From: JAWVZY01 sp033721955
GTDB lineage: Bacteria > Patescibacteriota > Minisyncoccia > Spechtbacterales > 2-12-FULL-38-22
Length of the DNA: 18,620 nt
Reading direction: 5' to 3'
Assembly (NCBI GenBank): GCA_033721955.1
Contig: JAWVZY010000014.1
Location: forward strand, 1 to 18,620
The position numbers and the translations under genes are program-made. Positions within the stretch are counted from its first letter, which is position 1, and the number at the start of each line of letters is the position of its first letter. The notes beneath the pieces are model-generated. The model had not been told where the DNA came from and made no database searches. It was given only the letters and a program-made list of their open reading frames with translations. Below are positions 7,628 through 13,893 of this stretch, piece by piece.

Positions 7628-7657
7628 ACTATAACTTAAAAAACGCAATAGAGTCAA
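7628..7657 (-). promoter_or_regulatory. Promoter of the moxR/Bat operon
   Basis: Minus-strand -35 TTGACT (7657-7652) and -10 TATAGT (7633-7628) are separated by 18 bases, predicting a start near 7621 and a leader of about 90 nt before moxR. It begins directly after the T tract of the terminator of the preceding operon, so the Bat operon is transcribed independently of murE. Confidence 0.7.
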
Positions 7658-7659
7658 GT

Positions 7660-7687
7660 AAAAAACCGCCTATTTCAGCGGTTTTTT
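7660..7687 (-). terminator. Terminator of the polX-murE operon
   Basis: A perfect 10-bp stem AAAAAACCGC (7660-7669) / GCGGTTTTTT (7678-7687) has an 8-nt loop and a U run on the minus strand. The stop codon of the lysine-rich gene (7686-7688) lies inside the stem. It isolates the upstream operon from the moxR promoter that follows immediately. Confidence 0.9.
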
Positions 7688-8012
7688 AACTTTTTTTCTT
7701 TGATTTTTTATTTGTGCTCTTTTTGCCTTTATTTTTAGTTTTTTTAGCTGAGTTTTTTGTTTTCTTTTTTTTCTGCTTTTTGCTATTTGCCGAAGCTTTT
7801 TTCTTACTATTTTGTTTCTTGGGCTTTTTTTGTTTTTTAATATTAGAATCAGAACTTTGTTCTCTATATGAAATAAATTTCTTATATAACTCTCGTATTT
7901 GCTCGGCGCGCTTTTCATCACTTAAAAACTCGCGCCTTATACGCGCTTTTTCCTCTCTTATATGTTTTTTTATACCGGATGGCAATGAAGCCACCTGCAA
8001 TCTTTTAGTCAT
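7686..8012 (-). CDS. Small protein with a lysine-rich, histone-H1-like tail
   Basis: This 108-residue protein has a predicted helical N-terminal part (about 10-52, rich in Arg, Lys and Glu) and a disordered tail in which 27 of the last 51 residues are Lys, the others mainly Ser, Asn, Thr, Gln and Ala. Such tails bind nucleic acids or polyanions non-specifically. I do not recognise the N-terminal part. The ATG overlaps the end of murE by eight bases (ATGACTAA), so the gene is translationally coupled. The reading frame is preferred over the overlapping alternative at 7670-7921 because it continues from murE and ends at the terminator. The A-rich tail is prone to slippage or misassembly, so the exact C-terminus may be uncertain. 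Confidence 0.7.
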   Translation of the reverse strand: MTKRLQVASLPSGIKKHIREEKARIRREFLSDEKRAEQIRELYKKFISYREQSSDSNIKKQKKPKKQNSKKKASANSKKQKKKKTKNSAKKTKNKGKKSTNKKSKKKS

Positions 8013-9282
8013 GTATCTTATTATACTCTTCTTTAACTATTTGCCTGTCATCCCAGTCGATAGGGCCTTTTGCAGTTATCATAAGAGGCTCGGCACCTTT
8101 GCCTGTGATAATTACAATATCGTTATTTTGAGCCTTTTTCAAGGCCTTTGCTACTGCCTTGCGCCTATCTATTATTTTTTCGTAATTTATATTGCCTGTA
8201 AATCCGGCCTCAATATCACTCAAAATTGAGGCAGGATCTTCGCTATATGGATCCTCATCAGTTAAAATTATCTCATCACAATACTTTGCAGCTAACTTTC
8301 CAAGTTCAGGCCGTTTCCATTTATCTCTTCCGCCTCCTGCCGCTCCCAATACTCCAATTACCCTTGAACCCTCTTTTTTTAAGTCCACAACTGCTTTATA
8401 TGCTTTTTCAAGGGCGTCCGGGGTGTGAGCATAATCTACTATAACTGTGAATGGATCGTTTATTACAACCTCCAGGCGGCCGGAAACCCCTGAAAAATCC
8501 GATAATGCCTCGTGTATTTTTTCAAAAGATATGCCCTGGGAGGCAGCAATACCTATAGCAGCAAGGGTATTATATATATTAAATTTACCCAACATTGGCA
8601 ACTGAAATTCCCGCCCTTCCAAATTAAAACTGATTCCTGAAACATTTGCCCGGGCATTTTCTGCTAAAATTGTGGTGTTTATATTTTCTTTATTTTCTTC
8701 CAATTGTTCTACAAGAGTATATGCAATTTTTTCTCGAGCGGAAAAATCCAGAAAATACTCTCCATATTTATCATCTATATTTACAACGGAAGACCTGTGG
8801 GGAAGAGTAAAGAACCTGCCTTTTGTTTCTTTATATTTTTCAAAAGAGCCGTGGCTTTCAATATGTTCGGGGGTTAAATTAGTAAATACAGCTGTATCAA
8901 ATTTCAAAAACAAATGCCTATTTTGCTTAATGCCCTCACTTGTAACTTCAATAATGGCATAATCGCAACCGGCTTTTAGCGCCCTGTGCAAAAATTTTTG
9001 AAGCTTCATTCTGCCGGGCATTGTCATTTTTAATTTATTTGGCCATTCATGTTCGCGTATCTTAAAGCGCAAAGAAGAAATAGATGCAACTTTGAAACCC
9101 GCCTTTTCCAAAATATGCGAGGCAATATGTACAGAAGTGGTCTTGCCGTTAGTTCCTGTAATACCTATTAATTTTAATTTCCTTGAAGGATAGCGATAAA
9201 TAAAAGCACCAAAAAACGGCCACATCGCATGGTAATAATTCAACAGAAAATCGGGCATTATTTTTTTTATAATATTTTTCAT
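8005..9282 (-). CDS. murE: MurE-like UDP-MurNAc-dipeptide ligase lacking the N-terminal domain
   Basis: Mur ligases of this type add the third stem-peptide residue to UDP-MurNAc-L-Ala-D-Glu using ATP. The 425-residue protein has the central ATPase domain with P-loop GTNGKTT (43-49), the TNLTPEHIESHGSFEKYKETKG region (about 134-155), the SGRLEV segment (267-272) and DYAHTPDALEKA (283-294), followed by the C-terminal Rossmann-like domain. It is shorter than the usual ~490 residues. The N-terminal UMP-binding domain is replaced by about 35 residues (LLNYYHAMWPFFGAFIYRYP), an arrangement I associate with candidate-phyla bacteria. In the substrate motif, the DNPR typical of diaminopimelate enzymes is EDPY (343-346), so the added amino acid cannot be assumed. 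The start overlaps the SDR stop by four bases, with an AGAGGA SD upstream. Confidence 0.9.
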   Translation of the reverse strand: MKNIIKKIMPDFLLNYYHAMWPFFGAFIYRYPSRKLKLIGITGTNGKTTSVHIASHILEKAGFKVASISSLRFKIREHEWPNKLKMTMPGRMKLQKFLHRALKAGCDYAIIEVTSEGIKQNRHLFLKFDTAVFTNLTPEHIESHGSFEKYKETKGRFFTLPHRSSVVNIDDKYGEYFLDFSAREKIAYTLVEQLEENKENINTTILAENARANVSGISFNLEGREFQLPMLGKFNIYNTLAAIGIAASQGISFEKIHEALSDFSGVSGRLEVVINDPFTVIVDYAHTPDALEKAYKAVVDLKKEGSRVIGVLGAAGGGRDKWKRPELGKLAAKYCDEIILTDEDPYSEDPASILSDIEAGFTGNINYEKIIDRRKAVAKALKKAQNNDIVIITGKGAEPLMITAKGPIDWDDRQIVKEEYNKIHD

Positions 9283-9977
9283 GATTGATAATCCTCTGCG
9301 CTATCTTTGGGTTTCCAGTTAAAAGGGTTAGATATATCGTGTACCCTGTTTTTATTATCTGAAACTCCGTAAATTATTGTATAGTTTCCAGGTATAGAAT
9401 CTGCCTTCAGACAAGCATTTATCAAATTAACACAATCCCCGTTGCTAAACCATACAGCTGTTTCCCAATAAGCGTGTGAATATTGTTCATATGGTTTCTG
9501 GGGCGGCTTATCTTCTAAATTAACACCTCCAAACCTTACGCATATAACCTCCAACCCCTTCTTTTCGCTATAATACCTGCCCAAAGCCTCAACAAAAACT
9601 TTGCCGGCTCCATATACGCTATCGGGAGATGGTCTTGCATCTGTAGAAAAAAGCGCTTTAATATCTTTTTTATAAAAATTATCAGCATGTACAGAGCTTG
9701 CCATTATAACCCGCTCTACTCCGGCCTCTGCTGCTGCCTTATAAACATTAGCTGCCATTTTAAGATCATTAGGGTCAAAGGTGTCGTTCATAAAATTCAT
9801 ATCTTTCCATGCCAGATGTATAAGCATATCATGATCCGAAACAGCCCCTAAAAGCTGGTCATAATTCCTAACATCTATATCAGGTAGATCTATTGAAGTA
9901 ATATCAAAACCGTCCAACCCCCTTCTCAAAACTGTGCCTATCCTGCCTTTTGCGCCTGTTATTGCAATCTTTTTCAC
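9279..9977 (-). CDS. NAD-dependent SDR, uronate-dehydrogenase-like
   Basis: A 232-residue extended SDR with an N-terminal Rossmann fold: GAKGRIG (8-14), D30 at the end of the second strand favouring NAD(H), the AxxS segment MASSVHADNFY (92-102) and the catalytic Y122-GAG-K126. The HADNFY region, the segment NYTIIYGVSDN and the C-terminal WKPKDSAEDY are close to the pattern of bacterial uronate dehydrogenases, which oxidise hexuronic acids to lactones. The true substrate is unknown. In this operon it could modify a nucleotide sugar or wall sugar. It starts with GTG one base after the FemAB stop and overlaps murE by ATGA. It is slightly shorter than typical family members (about 265 residues). 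Confidence 0.75.
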   Translation of the reverse strand: MKKIAITGAKGRIGTVLRRGLDGFDITSIDLPDIDVRNYDQLLGAVSDHDMLIHLAWKDMNFMNDTFDPNDLKMAANVYKAAAEAGVERVIMASSVHADNFYKKDIKALFSTDARPSPDSVYGAGKVFVEALGRYYSEKKGLEVICVRFGGVNLEDKPPQKPYEQYSHAYWETAVWFSNGDCVNLINACLKADSIPGNYTIIYGVSDNKNRVHDISNPFNWKPKDSAEDYQS

Positions 9978-9978
9978 G

Positions 9979-10833
9979 CTAAAATTCGTTTTTTAATTTA
10001 TATAGATTATACCAGAATTTTTGTAAAGGAATATCCCAACTGCCTATATATTCGACTTCTTCTCCTTCAAACCCTCTCTTAAAGCGGGTTACACCAGGCC
10101 ATTTTTTTTCGTCTATTCCCCAAAGATCGTACTCTTTTAATCCCTGCTCTTTGGCATCTAGAATAATTTGCCAATGAAGTAGGTGTGGAGCCATGTCGCG
10201 GCGATATTTATAATCAGAAGCACCATGAAGATAAGTTGCCCTTCCCTTGTAAAATAAGGTTATTGCTGCGGCATGCAATTTATCTTCTTTTTTTGCAAAA
10301 TAAAGTTTTGCCATATTAAGGCCCAGCAGTTTTTCATAATAATCTTTTGAATGTGTATGAAATTTATCACGCTGGGCTGTTTTGCGCATTAACTTCCAAA
10401 AACTCTCAAAATCTTCCGACTCGGCTATCTTTACCCCTCTTCTGCCCGCCAAACGTATATTATAGCGAGTTTTTTTATGCATGCCGGCAAGAATCTCTTC
10501 TTTATCTTTTGTTAGATCAAGAATTGTTGTCCGCTGCGGCTGTAATTCTTTGCGCGCCTTTTGAAATCCCCATGATGCTAAATTGCCCTCAAGCTCAGCT
10601 TGAACTTCAAGATCCCGGCGCATAAGAGGTTCCCACTTGAAAAATATCGCGCCTTCACCTTTTGCAATACTTTTTACCTCTTTTAGGTGCTTTGGTATAT
10701 CAACATAATTTGAGTACAGATAATTTTTGCCAAAAGGAATATCTAATCTAACTAAAAAACCTTCCCCTATGCTGAAGGTTTTTCTTCCAACAGATTCCTG
10801 GAATTGTCGCCATTCCTTAGAATTTAAAAACAT
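9979..10833 (-). CDS. FemAB/FemX-family aminoacyl (peptidoglycan bridge) transferase
   Basis: FemX/FemAB enzymes use aminoacyl-tRNA to add amino acids to the stem-peptide side chain of lipid II or peptidoglycan precursors. The 284-residue protein has the paired GNAT-like folds of the family. Diagnostic segments are the QPQRTTILDL strand (98-107), MHKKTRYNIRLAGRRGV (118-134), FWKLMRKTAQRDKFHTH (145-161), TYLHGASDYKYRRDMAPHLL (200-219) and LKEYDLWGIDEKKWPGVTRF (232-251). No coiled-coil insertion is present, so it resembles FemX or the small CPR forms. The ATG overlaps the ruvA stop by one base (TAATG). Its neighbour murE supports a wall-precursor role. The amino acid transferred cannot be predicted. 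Confidence 0.85.
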   Translation of the reverse strand: MFLNSKEWRQFQESVGRKTFSIGEGFLVRLDIPFGKNYLYSNYVDIPKHLKEVKSIAKGEGAIFFKWEPLMRRDLEVQAELEGNLASWGFQKARKELQPQRTTILDLTKDKEEILAGMHKKTRYNIRLAGRRGVKIAESEDFESFWKLMRKTAQRDKFHTHSKDYYEKLLGLNMAKLYFAKKEDKLHAAAITLFYKGRATYLHGASDYKYRRDMAPHLLHWQIILDAKEQGLKEYDLWGIDEKKWPGVTRFKRGFEGEEVEYIGSWDIPLQKFWYNLYKLKNEF

Positions 10834-11411
10834 TACTTTGACCCAAGCTGTTTAAGCGCTTCTTTTACTTTGTCTTCTGTGCTTTCCAGATCTTGGGGTA
10901 ATTCCTTAAGTGCTTTTTGAGCTTGCGCTTTTGTATAGCCAAGTGATTCAAGTGCTTCAATAGCATCGCTATCTGCCCTTATATCTCCGCCGAGCTCCGA
11001 CCATTCATCACCAAATTTATCCTTAAGCTCAAGTATTATTTTTTGAGCTATCTTAGTGCCTATACCCGAAACCTTTGTAAGTACCGAGGTATCACCCGCG
11101 GCAATTCCTCTCTGCAATATATCAATTGAAGCGGCATTTAATACATTGAGAGCGCCCTTGGGACCCACTCCGCTAATACCTATTAATATCTCGAACATCT
11201 CGCGCTCAGCCTCTTCTAAAAAGCCATAGAGTTCTGCTGCTGTTTCGCGCAAATAATAATGGGTATAAACTTCAATATCCCGGCCTTTCTTCCCTGACAG
11301 TTCTGCTGCTGTGCGTTCTACAAGATTAACCTCATAGCCAATACCACCTACTTCGATTATTGCGAAGTTTTCACCAACACTTTTAATTTTTCCTCTTAAT
11401 GAAGCTATCAT
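10833..11411 (-). CDS. ruvA: Holliday junction DNA helicase subunit RuvA
   Basis: RuvA binds Holliday junctions as a tetramer and recruits the RuvB motor for branch migration. The 192-residue protein has domain I (OB fold, 1-62, with GGIGYEVNLV and ETAAELYGFL), domain II with two helix-hairpin-helix motifs (LIGISGVGPKGAL, about 76-88, and VSGIGTKIAQKIILEL, 114-129), and a C-terminal UBA-like domain III (about 145-190: SDAIEALESLGYTKAQAQKALKEL) that contacts RuvB. The acidic pin region (EEAERE, 66-71) is present. It starts at ATG five bases after polX with no SD. Neither ruvB nor ruvC is in the window. Confidence 0.96.
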   Translation of the reverse strand: MIASLRGKIKSVGENFAIIEVGGIGYEVNLVERTAAELSGKKGRDIEVYTHYYLRETAAELYGFLEEAEREMFEILIGISGVGPKGALNVLNAASIDILQRGIAAGDTSVLTKVSGIGTKIAQKIILELKDKFGDEWSELGGDIRADSDAIEALESLGYTKAQAQKALKELPQDLESTEDKVKEALKQLGSK

Positions 11412-11416
11412 ATACT

Positions 11417-13141
11417 TTATTTTAACATTTTTAGAAACTCCTCTACAGGCAGTGTATTTATAATATCATCAGCACCTGCCCACCCGCGCCTTGCCTGAGC
11501 TATACCATATTCCAAAACTCCAAGGCCATCTATAGAATGGGCATCTGAACTTATAACCATTTTAACACCCGCCTCAACAGCCATTCTTATATGCTCATCT
11601 TTAAGATCAAGGCGTTCGGGGTGTGCGTTTATCTCTAAAACTGTGCCCTGCTCTTTTGCTGTATTTATTACCTTTTCCATATCCAAATCAATAGCGGGGC
11701 GCTTATTTATCCTGCGTGCAGTCGGGTGGAAAAATATATCTGCATGAGGGTTGCTTATTGCCTTAATCACCCGCTTGGTCTGCTCCCTTTGGCTTAAGTT
11801 AAAATAGCTATGCACCGAAATGCCCACCACATCCAGCTGCTTAAGAACTTCATCTTCAATATCTAAGCTTCCGTCTTTTAAAATATCGCACTCTACCCCA
11901 CTCAATATCTTTATGCCTTTTATTTTTTTATCTACCTCTTCAACTTCGGCCTTGTGTTTAAGCAAGCGCTTTTCATCAAGCCCTCCTGTCATAGCTAAAT
12001 TTTTCGTGTGATCTGTTATTGCTATATATTCTAAGCCCCTTTCTTTTGCCGCCTTTGCATATTCCTCTATAGTGTTTTTACCGTCTGTCCACTTTGTTTG
12101 TATCTGTAAATCTCCCTTAAGCGAACTGTATTTTATTAACTCGGGCAGCTTGTCTTTCCCGGCTGCATCTATCTCCCCGCTGTCTGTTCTAAGCTCAGGG
12201 GGCGGGCATTGCATGCCCAGCTTTTTATAAATATCACATTCATCTGTACCGGGGGCTATATTTTTTTTGCCCTTAAGCAATCCATACTCATTTAATTTAT
12301 AGCCCTTATCGATTGCTATTTGGCGCACTTTTACATTGTGCTCTTTGCTTCCTGTAAAATACTGAAGTGCAGCACCATAACTATCCTCCTCTACAGCACG
12401 TATATCTATATCAAATGCCCTGCGCAAATGCACTGTCATTTTTGTCTCCCCTCTGCCAAGCACTGCCTCTACTCTTGGTAATTTTTCTACATGGTCAAAA
12501 ACTTTTTTTGGATCCTTTGCTGCCACCAAAATATCTACATCCCCTATTGTTTCTTGTCTTCGCCTAAGAGAGCCGGCAATATCAGCTTTTTTAACTCCCT
12601 GGATGTTTTTAATTTCCTCAAGTAATTCACGGGCGTAGGGCAAAACCTCTCCTATATTTTTCCTGCCCCCGCTCTGCTTTGCAAAATCAATACCCTGAAG
12701 TATCTTTTTCTCCGATTTTTCCCCAAAGCCATCGAGTTCTTTTATCTTTCCCTCTTTTGCGACCTTTTCAAGATCTTTTAAATTTTTAATACCGAGTTCA
12801 TCATAAAAGGCCTTTACCGCTTTTGGGCCCACACCCTCTACTGCTGTAAGCTCTTCAAGTTCAACAGGTACGTCTTTTTTTAATTTTTCATATTCTTTTA
12901 CATGGCCTGTTTTTATATATTGCTCTATCTTTTCAGCTGTACTCTGGCCTACTCCGGGCAATTTTTTTAAACCCTCGATACCGTCCTTTTTATAAACCTT
13001 CTTTGCATCACGAGGCAAATTATCCATGGTTAAAGCAGCCCTGTGATAAGCACGAGATCTGAATTTATCTTCTTTTATCTCATATATAATGCCCATTTCT
13101 TCAAAAATATGGGCAAGTTCTCTGTTTATATTAGATGGCAT
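11417..13141 (-). CDS. polX: DNA polymerase X with PHP domain
   Basis: A 574-residue family-X polymerase for short-gap filling in base-excision repair. From the N-terminus (ATG numbering) it has an 8-kDa-type domain with helix-hairpin-helix repeats (LPGVGQST near 61-68 and VEGVGPKAVK near 102-111) and a palm with GSLRRR (190-195), catalytic GDVDIL (D201, D203) and D246. The C-terminal PHP phosphoesterase domain (about 340-574) keeps TDH (H378), GVECD (E417), VHSYF (H444), FHPTARR (H472) and SSDAHS (D533, H535). Its first metal motif reads GDLQIQTKWTDG, with Gln at positions normally held by His. The ATG at 13141 is preferred over a TTG at 13159, which lies in the -10 sequence and adds six atypical residues. 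The mRNA appears nearly leaderless. Confidence 0.95.
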   Translation of the reverse strand: MPSNINRELAHIFEEMGIIYEIKEDKFRSRAYHRAALTMDNLPRDAKKVYKKDGIEGLKKLPGVGQSTAEKIEQYIKTGHVKEYEKLKKDVPVELEELTAVEGVGPKAVKAFYDELGIKNLKDLEKVAKEGKIKELDGFGEKSEKKILQGIDFAKQSGGRKNIGEVLPYARELLEEIKNIQGVKKADIAGSLRRRQETIGDVDILVAAKDPKKVFDHVEKLPRVEAVLGRGETKMTVHLRRAFDIDIRAVEEDSYGAALQYFTGSKEHNVKVRQIAIDKGYKLNEYGLLKGKKNIAPGTDECDIYKKLGMQCPPPELRTDSGEIDAAGKDKLPELIKYSSLKGDLQIQTKWTDGKNTIEEYAKAAKERGLEYIAITDHTKNLAMTGGLDEKRLLKHKAEVEEVDKKIKGIKILSGVECDILKDGSLDIEDEVLKQLDVVGISVHSYFNLSQREQTKRVIKAISNPHADIFFHPTARRINKRPAIDLDMEKVINTAKEQGTVLEINAHPERLDLKDEHIRMAVEAGVKMVISSDAHSIDGLGVLEYGIAQARRGWAGADDIINTLPVEEFLKMLK

Positions 13142-13149
13142 CTTATTTT

Positions 13150-13184
13150 TAGTATACAATATTCAGTATTTAGTATACAGAAGA
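13150..13184. repeat. Heptanucleotide repeat block covering the polX promoter
   Basis: Successive 7-nt units TAGTATA (13150), CAATATT (13157), CAGTATT (13164) and TAGTATA (13171), then a decayed CAGAAGA. On the minus strand this yields two copies of TGTATACTAAA 21 bases apart, and the nearer one (TATACT, 13156-13151) is the probable polX -10, about 10 bases upstream of the ATG at 13141. No good -35 was seen. Short tandem heptamers of this AGTATTC/AGTATAC type recur in candidate-phyla genomes by my recollection, which cannot be checked here. Confidence 0.6.
13151..13156 (-). promoter_or_regulatory. polX: Probable polX -10 element (leaderless start)
   Basis: TATACT on the minus strand, 9 bases before the polX ATG, would place transcription start only a few bases from the start codon. 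A -35 at the usual distance would be TGTATA, which is weak. An identical TATACT lies 21 bases further upstream. Confidence 0.4.
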
Positions 13185-13187
13185 TAA

Positions 13188-13211
13188 ATGAACATACCGA
13201 GGTATGTTCAT
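13188..13211. repeat. Perfect 11-bp palindrome in the divergent promoter region
   Basis: ATGAACATACC (13188-13198) and GGTATGTTCAT (13201-13211) are perfect reverse complements with a GA centre, folding as a 10- to 11-bp hairpin. It sits between the polX promoter and the promoter of the plus-strand membrane-protein gene (-35 at 13229), where a terminator would not be needed. A shared repressor operator or a REP-like mobile hairpin are the two main readings. No T tract follows directly on either strand. Confidence 0.7.
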
Positions 13212-13228
13212 TGAAAATAACTAAAAAC

Positions 13229-13257
13229 TTGTATTTTTAAATAAGTTGTGATATATT
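13229..13257 (+). promoter_or_regulatory. Promoter of the lone two-TM protein gene
   Basis: The -35 TTGTAT (13229-13234), a 17-base spacer and -10 TATATT (13252-13257), preceded by TGA to give an extended -10 (TGn), form a good sigma70-type promoter. The predicted start is near 13264, leaving about 30 leader bases with an SD (AAAGGAG) before the ATG at 13295. Confidence 0.65.
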
Positions 13258-13294
13258 TTAGCCACAATGCACTCTAAACAATAAAGGAGAGATA

Positions 13295-13831
13295 ATGATC
13301 TGGTTTTGGATAGTTGGCGGACTGACATTTTTAACCATATTTTTCATTTTTGGTGTAAGGGGCGGTGAATACGGTATAGGTATTTTTGGAGGAATCATAC
13401 TTGGCGCTATAGCAGGAGTATTTATTGGAGCTTTAATTGGTTCTATTGTCGGAAATAATATTTATGAAGAACTCCCTCCTCAAATAGAAGAATATGAACT
13501 TGTCGCCATACAAGACGGAACCGAAACTCGCGGCAGTTTATCAGGATTCTTTTTTATTGTTGCCGGCAATATAAGGGAGAACTTTTATTACACTTACTAC
13601 TATAAGGATGATAATGAACATATAAGATTTGGGAAGAAAAGAGCAGATTACAGCAATGTCGTGGTAAAAGAAGAAGACCGCAAAGATGCAAAACTTACGG
13701 TCTACTCACATGTTAAAAAATGGCGCTTCTGGGGCTCTCAGGCATCAGAAGTTCCTGAAATAAAATATGAATTTGTAGTTCCGAAAGGAACAGTTAAAAG
13801 AGGTTTAAACTTAGATCTTGATACAAAATAG
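13295..13831 (+). CDS. Two-TM membrane protein of unknown function
   Basis: A 178-residue protein with two N-terminal TM segments (about 2-20 and 29-53; the second is glycine/alanine-rich: GIFGGIILGAIAGVFIGALIG). A soluble domain of about 120 residues follows, rich in Tyr and beta-type sequence (YELVAIQDGTETRGSLSGFFF, then NIRENFYYTYYYKDD). This layout resembles hypothetical proteins seen in Firmicutes and other bacteria, where a similar strand-rich domain follows TM helices. I do not know its function. It is the only plus-strand gene between two minus-strand operons and has its own promoter, SD and terminator, which fits an independently acquired or independently regulated gene. A phage-defence or stress role would be speculation. 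Confidence 0.8.
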   Translation: MIWFWIVGGLTFLTIFFIFGVRGGEYGIGIFGGIILGAIAGVFIGALIGSIVGNNIYEELPPQIEEYELVAIQDGTETRGSLSGFFFIVAGNIRENFYYTYYYKDDNEHIRFGKKRADYSNVVVKEEDRKDAKLTVYSHVKKWRFWGSQASEVPEIKYEFVVPKGTVKRGLNLDLDTK

Positions 13832-13843
13832 TACCTAAAAAAT

Positions 13844-13869
13844 AAAACGACCCCGAAGGGTCGTTTTTT
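13844..13869. terminator. Terminator between the two-TM gene and the converging trxB-like gene
   Basis: A perfect 10-bp stem AAAACGACCC (13844-13853) / GGGTCGTTTT (13858-13867) with a CGAA tetraloop is followed by TT. The A run on the other side gives a U run for the minus-strand operon, which ends at 13894, so it probably serves both directions. Confidence 0.92.
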
Positions 13870-13893
13870 GATTGAGTAAAATAAGTAATTTCC

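Noticed and set aside
7670..7921. Alternative minus-strand frame over the lysine-rich tail
   Set aside because: A lysine-rich shadow frame of the A-rich tract; the chosen frame is coupled to murE and contains the helical N-terminal part.
13139..13159. TTG start of polX six codons upstream
   Set aside because: That TTG adjoins the heptamer/-10 sequence, there is no SD, and the family sequence begins at the ATG at 13141.
13150..13184. Repeats as a CRISPR array or tRNA-like element
   Set aside because: The units are only 7 bases and contiguous, with no spacers. No tRNA cloverleaf, cas gene or CRISPR-length repeat occurs in the window.
13188..13211. Palindrome as a LexA (SOS) box near polX
   Set aside because: The half-sites GAAC and GTTC are 12 bases apart, whereas the Gram-positive LexA box has 4, and the alphaproteobacterial form is a direct repeat. 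It is left as an unknown operator or REP-like hairpin.
13043..13240. Plus-strand frame over the start of polX and the repeats
   Set aside because: It is antisense to polX and its distinctive peptide is only the translation of the heptamer repeats.
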